A stretch of DNA of 64,000 nt from Roseiflexus sp034432635. GTDB lineage: Bacteria > Chloroflexota > Chloroflexia > Chloroflexales > Roseiflexaceae. Below are positions 8,593 to 15,017 of this stretch, in pieces (positions within the stretch are counted from its first letter, which is position 1; every line of letters begins with the position of its first letter). Below the pieces are notes generated by a model. The model had not been told where the DNA came from. It did no database searches and worked only from the letters and a program-made list of their open reading frames with translations. Both the position numbers and the translations under genes were made by a program. The stretch is taken from assembly GCA_034432635.1 (NCBI GenBank), contig DAOUBK010000026.1, positions 56,599-120,598 on the forward strand, written 5' to 3'.

Positions 8593-9188
8593 AGTGATCC
8601 TTCTCCTGTATCGCGCTGTGAGAAACTGCCAGATGAAAGCCAATGCAGAGGGCGCGGCCTGCGTTCCGTTCGGCTGGCTGTCTGGCAGGAATCGCCTGTA
8701 TTTCGTATCGCCTGCGCTCCTCGCTCTCCGTTTGTACCGGATGTGACCCATACACCTGCGCCGTCGCGTTGCGTCCGCTCCCGTGTTCTCTTTCACCGCT
8801 TGTAGCGTCGGTGAACCCTATCGTCGCCAGCCGCTCTGTGCGCGGTGCAGCAGGTAAACGGCAGTATCACAGGGGCGCAGAGGCGACAATCTGCTCTTCC
8901 CGGCGCTTCCTGCGCTTCTACTGCCTGGTGCAGCCATCTGAGCGCCTTGCCTCTCCCCTGCTCCCCTGGTGAGCAGTTCAAGGTCGGACAGAACATATGG
9001 CTCGACGCACCTTTCACCGCATCGAGACGCTCCAGCGCGTGGCGCTGGTCTCCCCTCTCCCGCGTCGCGGGAGAGGGGCAGGGGGGTGAGGGTCAACCGG
9101 CGCGTTGTCACACCAGATTTCTTCGATCTGCACCATACCACAGCGCCCCAGAGCATCGGCGGCGCCATCTGCACATTTTCTTCAACCT
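8593..9188. other. Intergenic region with a pdxH leader hairpin
   Basis: No convincing gene is seen between pdxH and the glycosyltransferase. On the minus strand, 34-96 bases upstream of the pdxH start, CTGCCAGA (8626-8633) and TCTGGCAG (8681-8688) form a perfect 8-bp stem enclosing a GC-rich 47-base loop that can fold further. A separate REP-like palindrome lies at 9052-9095. Open frames here are short and have no family resemblance. Confidence 0.5.
9052..9095. repeat. REP-like palindrome (C4TCTC3GC...GCG3AGAG4) with G-rich tail
   Basis: A perfect 12-bp stem (9052-9063 with 9067-9078) closes on a 3-base loop, followed by the G-rich tail CAGGGGGGTGAGGGTC. This arrangement is familiar as a dispersed palindromic repeat in many Chloroflexota and other GC-rich genomes; that is recalled knowledge, and only one copy is seen here. 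It lies about 100 bases past the 3' end of the minus-strand glycosyltransferase and could act as a transcript end. Confidence 0.6.
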
Positions 9189-10331
9189 TTAGCGCCCGGC
9201 GCGCGCATAGACTGCCAGTGTCTCCGCGGCGGCGCGTCGCCAGGAGAACGCTGCGGCGCGCCGGCGTCCGGCGTCGCTCAACGCCGCACGCAGCGCCGGA
9301 TCGGCAAGGACGCGGTCGATAGCCGATGCAAGCACCCTCGGATCATCGGGATCGATCGGCAACGCTGCGTCGCCAACCACCTCCGGCAGACTTCCAGCGC
9401 GGCTACAGATCACCGCTGCGCCGCAAGCCATCGCTTCTAGCGGCGGCAGGCCGAACCCTTCGTAGCGCGACGGATAGACAAAGACCAGCGCACCACTGTA
9501 CAGGGCAGGAAGATCGGCTTCTGCAACTGCCCCCACATCACGGATGGCGGGATGGTCGAAGGATAACACTCCACGGTCGCGGTGACCGGCAAGCACGAGC
9601 AAGGGCGCTGTCGCGCAACGTCCAGAAGTCGAGATGCGCCATGCCTCTACCAGTGTACCAACGTTTTTGTGCGGCTTGTCGGATGCCACACAGAGCACGT
9701 AACGATCCGGCAGGCGATAGCGTGTTTTCACCTCTGCCACAATTGCCGGGTCAGCAGGACGGAAGCGTTCATCGGCAGCGCCGTATACCACATCGATGCG
9801 CGCGGGCGACACACGGTATGCGCGGGCAATATCATCGCGTGCGCAGCGTGACAGTGTGATGACCCGTTGCGCCGACCGCAGCGCCAGCAAGGTCGAGAGA
9901 TCGAAGAACATACGCGCGCGCAGCGACGACTCACGGGGGAAGAGGCGCGGAATGATGTCGTAGAGCGTCACGACGACAGGGCACGGGAGACCGACATATG
10001 GAAAGAGATAGTAGGGTGAATGATAGAGATCGACGCGCGCCTGTCGCAGCAATGCGGGGAGCGCGACCTGTCCGGCGACACTGAAGGGCGGCGGAGCGGC
10101 GAGTACCCACACCCGTGACGCTTGCAGCAGATGCACCAGGTTGTAGCGCGTATTTGCGGTGGTAAAGAGATCGGGATATGCGGAAGCGCGACGCTGCGCC
10201 TCCGACGTAGAGAGGAGCACAAACTCGTGCGGCGCGTCCAGGGCGACCAGCGCCGACGCCAGGCTGAACACATAGCGTCCGATCCCCGGAAAATGATCAT
10301 TGACGAAACGCAGGTCGAGCGCGATCCGCAT
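9189..10331 (-). CDS. Glycosyltransferase family 4 (GT-B fold)
   Basis: A 380-residue retaining glycosyltransferase. The N-terminal acceptor half starts with MRIALDLRFVNDHFPGIGRY, typical of mannosyltransferase-like GT4 enzymes that bind the acceptor at a glycine-rich loop. In the C-terminal half the donor site is clear: SDKPHKNVGTLVEAW, then YEGFGLPPLEAMACG carrying the E-x7-E pair, and AGSLPEVVGDAALPIDP. It is cytoplasmic or membrane-peripheral and uses an NDP-sugar. It begins 31 bases after the remains of a GH130 glycosidase gene, suggesting that the two once formed a sugar operon. Acceptor unknown. Confidence 0.9.
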   Translation of the reverse strand: MRIALDLRFVNDHFPGIGRYVFSLASALVALDAPHEFVLLSTSEAQRRASAYPDLFTTANTRYNLVHLLQASRVWVLAAPPPFSVAGQVALPALLRQARVDLYHSPYYLFPYVGLPCPVVVTLYDIIPRLFPRESSLRARMFFDLSTLLALRSAQRVITLSRCARDDIARAYRVSPARIDVVYGAADERFRPADPAIVAEVKTRYRLPDRYVLCVASDKPHKNVGTLVEAWRISTSGRCATAPLLVLAGHRDRGVLSFDHPAIRDVGAVAEADLPALYSGALVFVYPSRYEGFGLPPLEAMACGAAVICSRAGSLPEVVGDAALPIDPDDPRVLASAIDRVLADPALRAALSDAGRRRAAAFSWRRAAAETLAVYARAGR

Positions 10332-10362
10332 AGTATCTTCCCAGCGTCAGACGTGGCAACGC

Positions 10363-10758
10363 TCATACTGCGGCATCTGACCGTCGCAATTCGAGACGAG
10401 CCACGCCGATAGCAGCATACGCCATACCATAGTACACATCGAACGTCCCTTCCGCGTGCAGATCGACGGCAGTTGGAAAGACGACTTTAGGTACGACGTC
10501 GCGTTATCGTACAGATTGAAATCGATCCGCTGACCCAGATCGAACACAAACAGCAGCGGACCAAACCGTGAAGATAGCGCGCGCGATCCTGATGGGTGAA
10601 TAATTGCCTGCTGCAACAACGCGCGGGAGGAGAAAGAGCGTTCCATCGGGTACGCGTGCAGCAGCCGGGTTGAGCACACCCGGCACTTCATCAGGATTAT
10701 CGGGGTCGCTGCGCATCATCAATAGGCGGCGTATCTGTGGTTGGAGACGAGCACGCAT
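10363..10758 (-). pseudogene. GH130-like glycosidase/phosphorylase with internal deletion
   Basis: The first 63 codons (10758 to 10570) give a clear GH130-type N-terminus, with PDEVPGVLNPAAARVPDGT and LFLLPRVVAAGNYS. The last 44 codons (10497 to 10363) give the matching C-terminus, VVFPTAVDL and GTFDVYYGMAYAAIGVARL. Between them only about 72 bases of unrelated sequence remain, including a TGA stop at 10504-10506. Both ends are in the same frame. The family is normally 300 residues or more, so around 200 codons of the five-bladed propeller and its catalytic residues are gone. It lies directly upstream of the glycosyltransferase on the same strand. Confidence 0.75.
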
Positions 10759-10769
10759 GAATAACCTCG

Positions 10770-10778
10770 TGCTATAAT
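10770..10778 (+). promoter_or_regulatory. Extended -10 promoter (TGC TATAAT) for the tiny basic protein
   Basis: TGCTATAAT lies 48 bases before the GTG start at 10826 and would give a leader of about 40 bases. No good -35 is seen, as expected for an extended -10 promoter. It sits just upstream, on the opposite strand, of the degraded GH130 gene. Confidence 0.55.
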
Positions 10779-10825
10779 GGCAGGTATCGTCAGCAGTGGC
10801 GCTGTGACGCAGAAAGGAGCCATGT

Positions 10826-10894
10826 GTGGGAGACAAAAGTCCAAAAAACGTCAGCAAGCAGAAAAAACAGGCAACGGCAAAGAAGAAGAAATAA
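10826..10894 (+). CDS. Tiny lysine-rich protein, 22 residues
   Basis: GTG at 10826 opens a 22-codon frame reading (M)GDKSPKNVSKQKKQATA followed by four lysines, with a good ribosome site (AAAGGAG at 10813-10819) about seven bases upstream and an extended -10 promoter before it. Short MGDKSPK-type, lysine-rich proteins of unknown role are found in many unrelated bacteria, which is why I call this a gene despite its size; that comparison is from memory. The product is nearly all polar and basic, so nucleic-acid binding is a guess only. An inverted repeat (GGGAGAG ... CTCTCCC) follows within 70 bases and could end the transcript. Confidence 0.72.
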   Translation: MGDKSPKNVSKQKKQATAKKKK

Positions 10895-11050
10895 GTACTG
10901 ATCCGACGTACTCCGAACACCCATGGGGGAGAGCGAGACGACACACATACTCCTCTCTCCCATCTCCGACGCGCTGCTGAGGATAGCACGCTCCCCGACG
11001 TGCGTCAAGGTTGCACATCTGTGATGACATCGTGGCTGACGGGTATCCGT

Positions 11051-11485
11051 ATGATCCGCATCATCTTGCTTCTGGTCCTGACGGCATGGTTGACGGCGTG
11101 CACGCTCCCTGCGCCGCCACAACTGACAACCCCACGCCCGACGGCGCCGGTTATTCTTGAGATTACTCCCGCGCCGACGCTAGATGTGGATGCCACCGCG
11201 ACTGCATATGCAACATTGCTTCTTCCCTCGCCGACGCCAGCCGGACTCTACATCGTTCAGCCGGGCGATACCCTGAGTGAACTGGCAATCGCATTTGGTA
11301 CGACAGTTGCCGAGATTATGGCTGCCAACGGTCTGACCGATCCTGACTCGTTGCAGGTCGGGCAACCGTTGATCATTCCCTCGCTGGTAGACACAGCGCC
11401 ATCACTGCGGGCAACGCCGACCATCATTGCGGGGACGGCGGATCAAACACCTGTGCCCGCAACCCCGACACTGGCGACCCCGTAG
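11051..11485 (+). CDS. LysM-domain lipoprotein
   Basis: A 144-residue exported lipoprotein. The start at ATG 11051 gives MIRIILLLVLTAWLTAC, a signal peptide ending in the lipobox LTAC, so the mature protein would begin at that cysteine. A Thr/Pro-rich linker follows, then one LysM module (about residues 60-108) with YIVQPGDTLSELAIAFGTT and GQPLIIPS, which binds N-acetylglucosamine-containing cell-wall polymers. The C-terminus is another Thr/Pro-rich tail. A role at the envelope surface is inferred. In-frame ATGs upstream would place charged residues before the signal and are less likely. Confidence 0.85.
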   Translation: MIRIILLLVLTAWLTACTLPAPPQLTTPRPTAPVILEITPAPTLDVDATATAYATLLLPSPTPAGLYIVQPGDTLSELAIAFGTTVAEIMAANGLTDPDSLQVGQPLIIPSLVDTAPSLRATPTIIAGTADQTPVPATPTLATP

Positions 11486-11503
11486 TACATCTGGAACTGG
11501 CGC

Positions 11504-11532
11504 TTGACAGGCGAAGCGATTTTCGGTATATT
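11504..11532 (+). promoter_or_regulatory. Near-consensus sigma-70 promoter of the 11.6-kb mini-transcript
   Basis: TTGACA at 11504-11509 and TATATT at 11527-11532 are separated by exactly 17 bases. This is the best -35/-10 pair in the window. Transcription would begin near 11539 and run into the 14-codon frame at 11585 and the terminator at 11658-11687. Confidence 0.75.
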
Positions 11533-11584
11533 TGCAGTATCAATCCTTCAAAATTGCCGTTCAGGCGCAAAGGAGGTGATGCCC

Positions 11585-11629
11585 ATGAGTAATAAGCGTA
11601 AGGGCATCACCGTTGAGGTGGCACGATAA
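11585..11629 (+). CDS. 14-codon ORF behind a perfect Shine-Dalgarno sequence
   Basis: ATG 11585 to TAA 11629 encodes MSNKRKGITVEVAR. AAAGGAGGTGAT at 11569-11580 is fully complementary to the usual 3' end of 16S rRNA and is correctly spaced, so translation is expected. The peptide is basic, lacks a membrane segment and resembles no family I know. Its codons span the middle strand of the alternative hairpins, so a translating ribosome would open the one that masks the start, making this a possible leader peptide or self-regulated micropeptide. Confidence 0.5.
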   Translation: MSNKRKGITVEVAR

Positions 11630-11657
11630 ACCATCCACGGTGATGCCCAGGGTCAAC

Positions 11658-11687
11658 AAAAAACCCTCGCAGCTGCGAGGGTTTTTT
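11658..11687. terminator. Bidirectional rho-independent terminator
   Basis: A perfect 30-bp palindrome: six A, then a GC-rich 9+9 stem (CCCTCGCAG / CTGCGAGGG), then six T. It serves the mini-transcript on the plus strand and the convergent L25 gene (end at 11708) on the minus strand. Confidence 0.92.
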
Positions 11688-11707
11688 GATTTCGGAAGCA
11701 AAGAAAA

Positions 11708-12364
11708 CTACTCTTCTTCCTCTTCCTTCGACTCGCGGCGTTCACGCACCAGTTCCGGCTCAGCCGGTGTTTCGGCTGCCGCTTCTGCTTCTTCGCTTTC
11801 GACAGTGCGCGTGTGCGCAAGACCAACCACCAGTTCATCGCCGGAGGTCACGAGTGTTACGCCGGGTGGCAGCGTCAGGTCGCGCACGTGAATACTCTTG
11901 TCGAACGAATCGAGCGCACTGATATCGACTGTGATATGAGCAGGGATATTGGTTGGCAGTGCGCGGATTTCGACGGCGCTCAACACCTGGTTCAGCACTG
12001 CCTCGCCACTTTCAACGAGCGGCGACTCCCCTTCGATATGCAGCGGAACGGCCACCTCCACTTCCTGGCGCAGGTCGACGGCGCGGAAATCCGTGTGGAT
12101 AATATCGCGCGTCACTGGATGGCGCTGCAACGCATGGATGAACGCTGCGAGCGGCGGATGACCGGCAATGTGCAGTTCAATCAGCGAGGTGCGCCCGGCC
12201 TGGCGATAGATCGCCTGGAACGTGCGTGCATCGACCTGCACGGCAATCGGTTCGACACTCTTTCCATAGACCGTCGCCGGCAGGATGCCGCTGCGTCGCA
12301 GCCGTTTGACCTTCTTGCCCAAAACCGAGCGTGGTTCGAGTGATAATGTGAATTTTTCCGACAT
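11708..12364 (-). CDS. rplY: 50S ribosomal protein L25/general stress protein Ctc
   Basis: A 218-residue two-domain L25 of the TL5/CTC type. The N-terminal domain (about 1-92) binds 5S rRNA and shows RSVLGKKVKRLRRSGILPA and the VYGK loop; the C-terminal beta domain (about 93-185) contains DISALDSFDKSIHVRDL and LPPGV. The tail from about 190 is highly acidic, ending in a run of Glu, as in many long L25 proteins. It is transcribed away from lexA from its own promoter and ends in the shared terminator at 11658. Confidence 0.95.
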   Translation of the reverse strand: MSEKFTLSLEPRSVLGKKVKRLRRSGILPATVYGKSVEPIAVQVDARTFQAIYRQAGRTSLIELHIAGHPPLAAFIHALQRHPVTRDIIHTDFRAVDLRQEVEVAVPLHIEGESPLVESGEAVLNQVLSAVEIRALPTNIPAHITVDISALDSFDKSIHVRDLTLPPGVTLVTSGDELVVGLAHTRTVESEEAEAAAETPAEPELVRERRESKEEEEE

Positions 12365-12444
12365 ACTGAATGCGATGCTCCTTATCGTATTGCAAATACC
12401 TTCGCCTCAAGCTAAGGGCATTGCCCGGTAGCTCCAAGTTGCGC

Positions 12445-12473
12445 ATTGTACTATACCACGCGACGAGATGCAA
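12445..12473 (-). promoter_or_regulatory. Promoter of the L25 gene
   Basis: Read on the minus strand, TTGCAT (12473-12468) and TACAAT (12450-12445) are 17 bases apart, giving a leader of about 75 bases that contains AAGGAG before the ATG at 12364. It faces the lexA promoter back to back. Confidence 0.55.
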
Positions 12474-12511
12474 ACCGGGCGCAGCAGAGGAGAAAAGTAG
12501 AAAATATGGGC

Positions 12512-12541
12512 TTGACAAGAACAGGTGTGTTATGTCATAAT
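12512..12541 (+). promoter_or_regulatory. lexA promoter with candidate operator
   Basis: TTGACA (12512-12517) and CATAAT (12536-12541) are 18 bases apart, giving a leader of about 65 bases. Between them AACA-GGTG-TGTT (12520-12531) is a 4-4-4 inverted repeat that partly matches the GAAC-N4-GTTC operator of Gram-positive-type LexA. Autorepression through it is plausible but the match is imperfect. Confidence 0.5.
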
Positions 12542-12614
12542 GAATATACTACAAAAGTTCTATCGAACAGGCTTGCGGTTCTGTGGAACAGCGCCAGATG
12601 AAAGGGCAAAACGT

Positions 12615-13271
12615 ATGCGGTCATCAGATCAACTCTCAGCGCGGCAGCGCGATATTCTTGGCTTCATCGAAGAGTTTACCCAGGAGCATGGCTATCCGCC
12701 CTCCATCCGTGAAATACAGGATGGTCTGCGCATTTCCTCGACCTCGGTTGTCGCCTACAATCTCCGCGCTCTGGAGAGCAAGGGTCTGATCGATCGCGAT
12801 GGCAGGGTATCGCGTGGCATCAAGATCAAGAACCTGATGCCAGTACCCATGAGTCGCGCACTGGGTGGTCGTGTGCCGCTTCTGGGCGTCATTACTGCCG
12901 GTCAGCCGCTGCCCGATCCGGAAGATACAAGCACTGCCGCCGTCGAGATGATTGAGGTGCCTGCCGATGTGGCGCCACCTGAGAAATTGCAGGATGTCTA
13001 TGCGCTGAAAGTGCGCGGTCATTCGATGATCGATGCGCTGATCGACGACGGCGATATCGTGTTGATGCGCTATCAGGAGACCGCCGACAACGGTCAGATG
13101 GTTGCAGTACGCATTGAGGACGATAACGCTGTGACGCTCAAACGGTTCTACCGTGAGGGCGATAAAGTGCGTTTGCAACCCGCCAACGTTACGATGGAAC
13201 CGATCTATGTCGATGCGGCGCGCGTTCACATTCAGGGGCGTGTCGTCGGCGTGCTGCGGTCGATGTACTGA
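12615..13271 (+). CDS. lexA: SOS-response transcriptional repressor LexA
   Basis: A 218-residue repressor and autoprotease. The N-terminal winged helix (about 1-70) has QRDILGFIEEFTQEHGYPPS and the recognition helix SSTSVVAYNLRALESKGLI. The cleavage site is Ala-Gly in LLGVITAGQPLP, the nucleophile Ser is in GHSMIDALIDDGD, and the catalytic Lys is in AVTLKRFYREGD. Start ATG 12615 is preferred over upstream in-frame codons because it gives the normal family N-terminus. It is expected to control DNA-repair genes and itself; RecA filaments trigger self-cleavage. Confidence 0.95.
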   Translation: MRSSDQLSARQRDILGFIEEFTQEHGYPPSIREIQDGLRISSTSVVAYNLRALESKGLIDRDGRVSRGIKIKNLMPVPMSRALGGRVPLLGVITAGQPLPDPEDTSTAAVEMIEVPADVAPPEKLQDVYALKVRGHSMIDALIDDGDIVLMRYQETADNGQMVAVRIEDDNAVTLKRFYREGDKVRLQPANVTMEPIYVDAARVHIQGRVVGVLRSMY

Positions 13272-13371
13272 GGCGCAGCATGTCTCTCCAACAAGCACGC
13301 CCTGTGCTCGGATCGCTGCACCAGTACATGTGAACAGAACCGTGCATGCAGGTGATCGGGTAGAGGAATGG

Positions 13372-13406
13372 GCCAGGCGAGGGGCTAACCTTCGCCTGGC
13401 TTTTCT
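13372..13406 (+). terminator. Rho-independent terminator of lexA
   Basis: GCCAGGCGA (13372-13380) pairs with TCGCCTGGC (13392-13400) around an 11-base loop and is followed at once by TTTTCTTT. It lies about 100 bases after the lexA stop. Confidence 0.88.
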
Positions 13407-13487
13407 TTATGATGGGTCGGTGGCAGGTCTGTGTGTACTGAGTTGATTGGAAATTGAGTTCTATCAGATTGAGCGGGTCAGGATTCT

Positions 13488-13529
13488 ATGCAACTCTATC
13501 CGTACCAGCAGCGGGTGAAAGACCTCATT
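13488..13529 (+). pseudogene. N-terminal stub resembling a Cas3-type or other SF2 helicase
   Basis: ATG 13488 opens MQLYPYQQRVKDLI, which resembles the Q-motif region at the start of many Cas3-like helicases, where the next residues would lead into the Walker A motif. Here the resemblance stops after 14 codons and the frame runs into the antisense of the Phd gene, ending 15 codons later. AGGATT precedes the ATG as a weak ribosome site. It may be the leftover 5' end of a lost CRISPR or helicase gene. Such a short match could be chance, so confidence is low. Confidence 0.3.
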
Positions 13530-13713
13530 CCACGACTCCGCTTTGGGCGAGTCTGGCCACCCGCGCCGTGAGCGAGGGCTGGATGGGGACAAGTTGCCCA
13601 ACCGGTTTGCCGCGCTCGGTGACGACGATCGTTTCCCCGGCCTTAACGCGGCGCAGGTACTCGCTCAGCCGGTTCTTGAGTTCGCGTGTGCCCACAGTAA
13701 TCTTTCGCATCAC
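13525..13713 (-). CDS. Phd/YefM-type antitoxin (type II TA), no toxin seen
   Basis: A 62-residue protein with the whole Phd/YefM DNA-binding N-terminus: VGTRELKNRLSEYLRRVKAG, ETIVVTERGKPVGQLVP. The C-terminal toxin-binding tail is short. Antitoxins of this group usually sit directly upstream of a PIN-, Doc- or RelE-type toxin on the same strand, but no such gene follows here: the sequence beyond 13525 runs antisense to a helicase-like fragment and to the lexA end. It is therefore an orphan or the surviving half of a pair. The two adjacent ATGs (13713, 13710) are both possible starts. Confidence 0.85.
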   Translation of the reverse strand: MMRKITVGTRELKNRLSEYLRRVKAGETIVVTERGKPVGQLVPIQPSLTARVARLAQSGVVE

Positions 13714-14013
13714 ACTCTCCCTATAGATACACTATAGCACAAGTGAAGTGACGAGTTCGCCATTAAGAGCCGGGGACTGCTGAAACGTTTCTGTAGCGCA
13801 GCATCTCTGTTGCACCGAGACATCTGGACACAGAGCATTCCAACCGCACTGGCGGCGATCGGCTGTTACCGGCAGTGGCGGTGCCGACGCAGGTGCGGCT
13901 GGAAAAAGTGCTGAGGTGTGCTACAATAGAAAAAACATGCTATGGATACCCTCCCAATCTCTCATCGCCGGGCACGCCAGACCGAAAGCCGAGACCTGTG
14001 CCGGATAAGAACC
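13714..14013. other. Intergenic stretch with an extended -10 box
   Basis: No gene is supported. TGCTACAAT at 13919-13927 is an extended -10 promoter about 90 bases before the DUF488 gene start at 14014 and probably drives it. The rest contains no repeat or RNA fold that I could support. Confidence 0.4.
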
Positions 14014-14898
14014 ATGCTATATCGTCGAAAAATAATTTTGGCATTGATAGACGTGTTTGGCAGGACCATAGGTAAGCTACACCTGCAGAAAATGCTTTTC
14101 TTGTTGAGCCAGCGACAGGAGAAACCGATCTATGAATTTATCCCTTATCACTACGGCGGCTATTCGTTCACCGCTCAGTGAGACATCAATGCGTTGTGCG
14201 CAAGAGAGTTTCTCAAGGAGGATGAAAATACAATCACCCTTGTGCGAACACAGAATAGCCTGAACGGTATCAATGTGAATGATATCCGGATCATTCGTGA
14301 ACTATGGCGGAAGTATCGCACGAAAAGCAGAAATGAACTGCTGAAAGACGTGTACGAGCAATATTCCCACTATGCCACACGCAGCAAACTCCTGTATGAA
14401 GTTCTCGATAAGGAAGCACAGAAACGAGTAGAGCAGCACAAAAACACGGAACAGCAAACGGTGTTGTTTACTATCGGCTATGAAGGGCGCTCGCTAGAAA
14501 ATTATCTCAACGCCCTGATCAGACATGGCATCAGGGTTCTGGTCGATGTTCGCAACAATCCTGTGAGCATGAAGCCGGGTTTCAGCAGGTGTCAACTGGA
14601 AAAGATGTGCAGGAATGTTGAAATTGAATACCGACATGTTCCAGAAGTGGGTATTGCGCCGGAACAGAGGAAAGGGCTGAAATTGCAAGAGGACTATGAC
14701 GAACTATTCGCGGCGTATCGTCGTGAGATGTTACCCGCGACAGTATCCATCCAGCAAGAAATCCTGAAACTGCTCCAATACTATCGCCGTATTGCCCTGA
14801 CGTGCTTTGAAGCCGAGAGCCGGCGATGCAATCGCAGCCATCTGGCTGAGGCGATCAGTAGGCTGCCTGGCTTTTCTTACGAGGTGGAACATTTGTAA
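14014..14898 (+). pseudogene. DUF488 protein with extra N-terminal domain, split by one in-frame TGA
   Basis: Two open segments, 14014-14178 and 14182-14898, are in the same frame and separated only by TGA at 14179-14181. The first encodes GKLHLQKMLFLLSQ and YEFIPYHYGGYS, an N-terminal module often fused to DUF488; the second continues it and then gives DUF488: TIGYEGRSLENYLNAL, RVLVDVRNNPVSMKPGFS, YRHVPEVGI and a C-terminal ALTCFE motif with nearby Cys and His. Without the stop the product would be 294 residues. A CGA or TGG to TGA change would explain it. An alternative restart codon at 14194 (TGC is in frame; the nearest good ATG is later) would make DUF488 alone. Function of DUF488 is unknown; it often accompanies mobile or defence loci. 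Confidence 0.75.
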
Positions 14899-15017
14899 GG
14901 TAACTGCCATTCATCCGAAGAAGGATGAACAACTGAGGCTGTTCTGAAATCACAAAGGGTCATTGCGCCGCGTGGCGACGCGATGCCCAACCGCGACCGG
15001 CGTGAGACGCACGACCA

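Larger units (their letters stand above)
11539..11687 (+). ncRNA. Candidate ~150-nt regulatory mini-transcript with alternative hairpins
   Basis: From a strong promoter to a strong terminator there is room only for a leader and a 14-codon frame. The RNA carries the same ten-base word three times in alternating sense: GGTGATGCCC (11575-11584, overlapping the ribosome site), its complement GGGCATCACC (11602-11611), and GGTGATGCCC again (11639-11648). The middle copy can pair with the first, trapping the ribosome site and start codon, or with the third through 12 perfect pairs (11602-11613 with 11637-11648). The two folds are mutually exclusive, as in attenuators and riboswitches. Whether the RNA, the peptide or both matter is not known; no known RNA family was recognised. 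Confidence 0.55.

Noticed and set aside
11569..11580. AAAGGAGGTGAT as a fragment of an rRNA operon
   Set aside because: It is the complement of the 16S 3' end, correctly placed before an ATG, and nothing else around it resembles rRNA.
14179..14181. TGA in the DUF488 gene as selenocysteine or recoded codon
   Set aside because: No hairpin of the SECIS type was noticed after it, TGA ends many normal genes here, and the position is not a catalytic Cys site.
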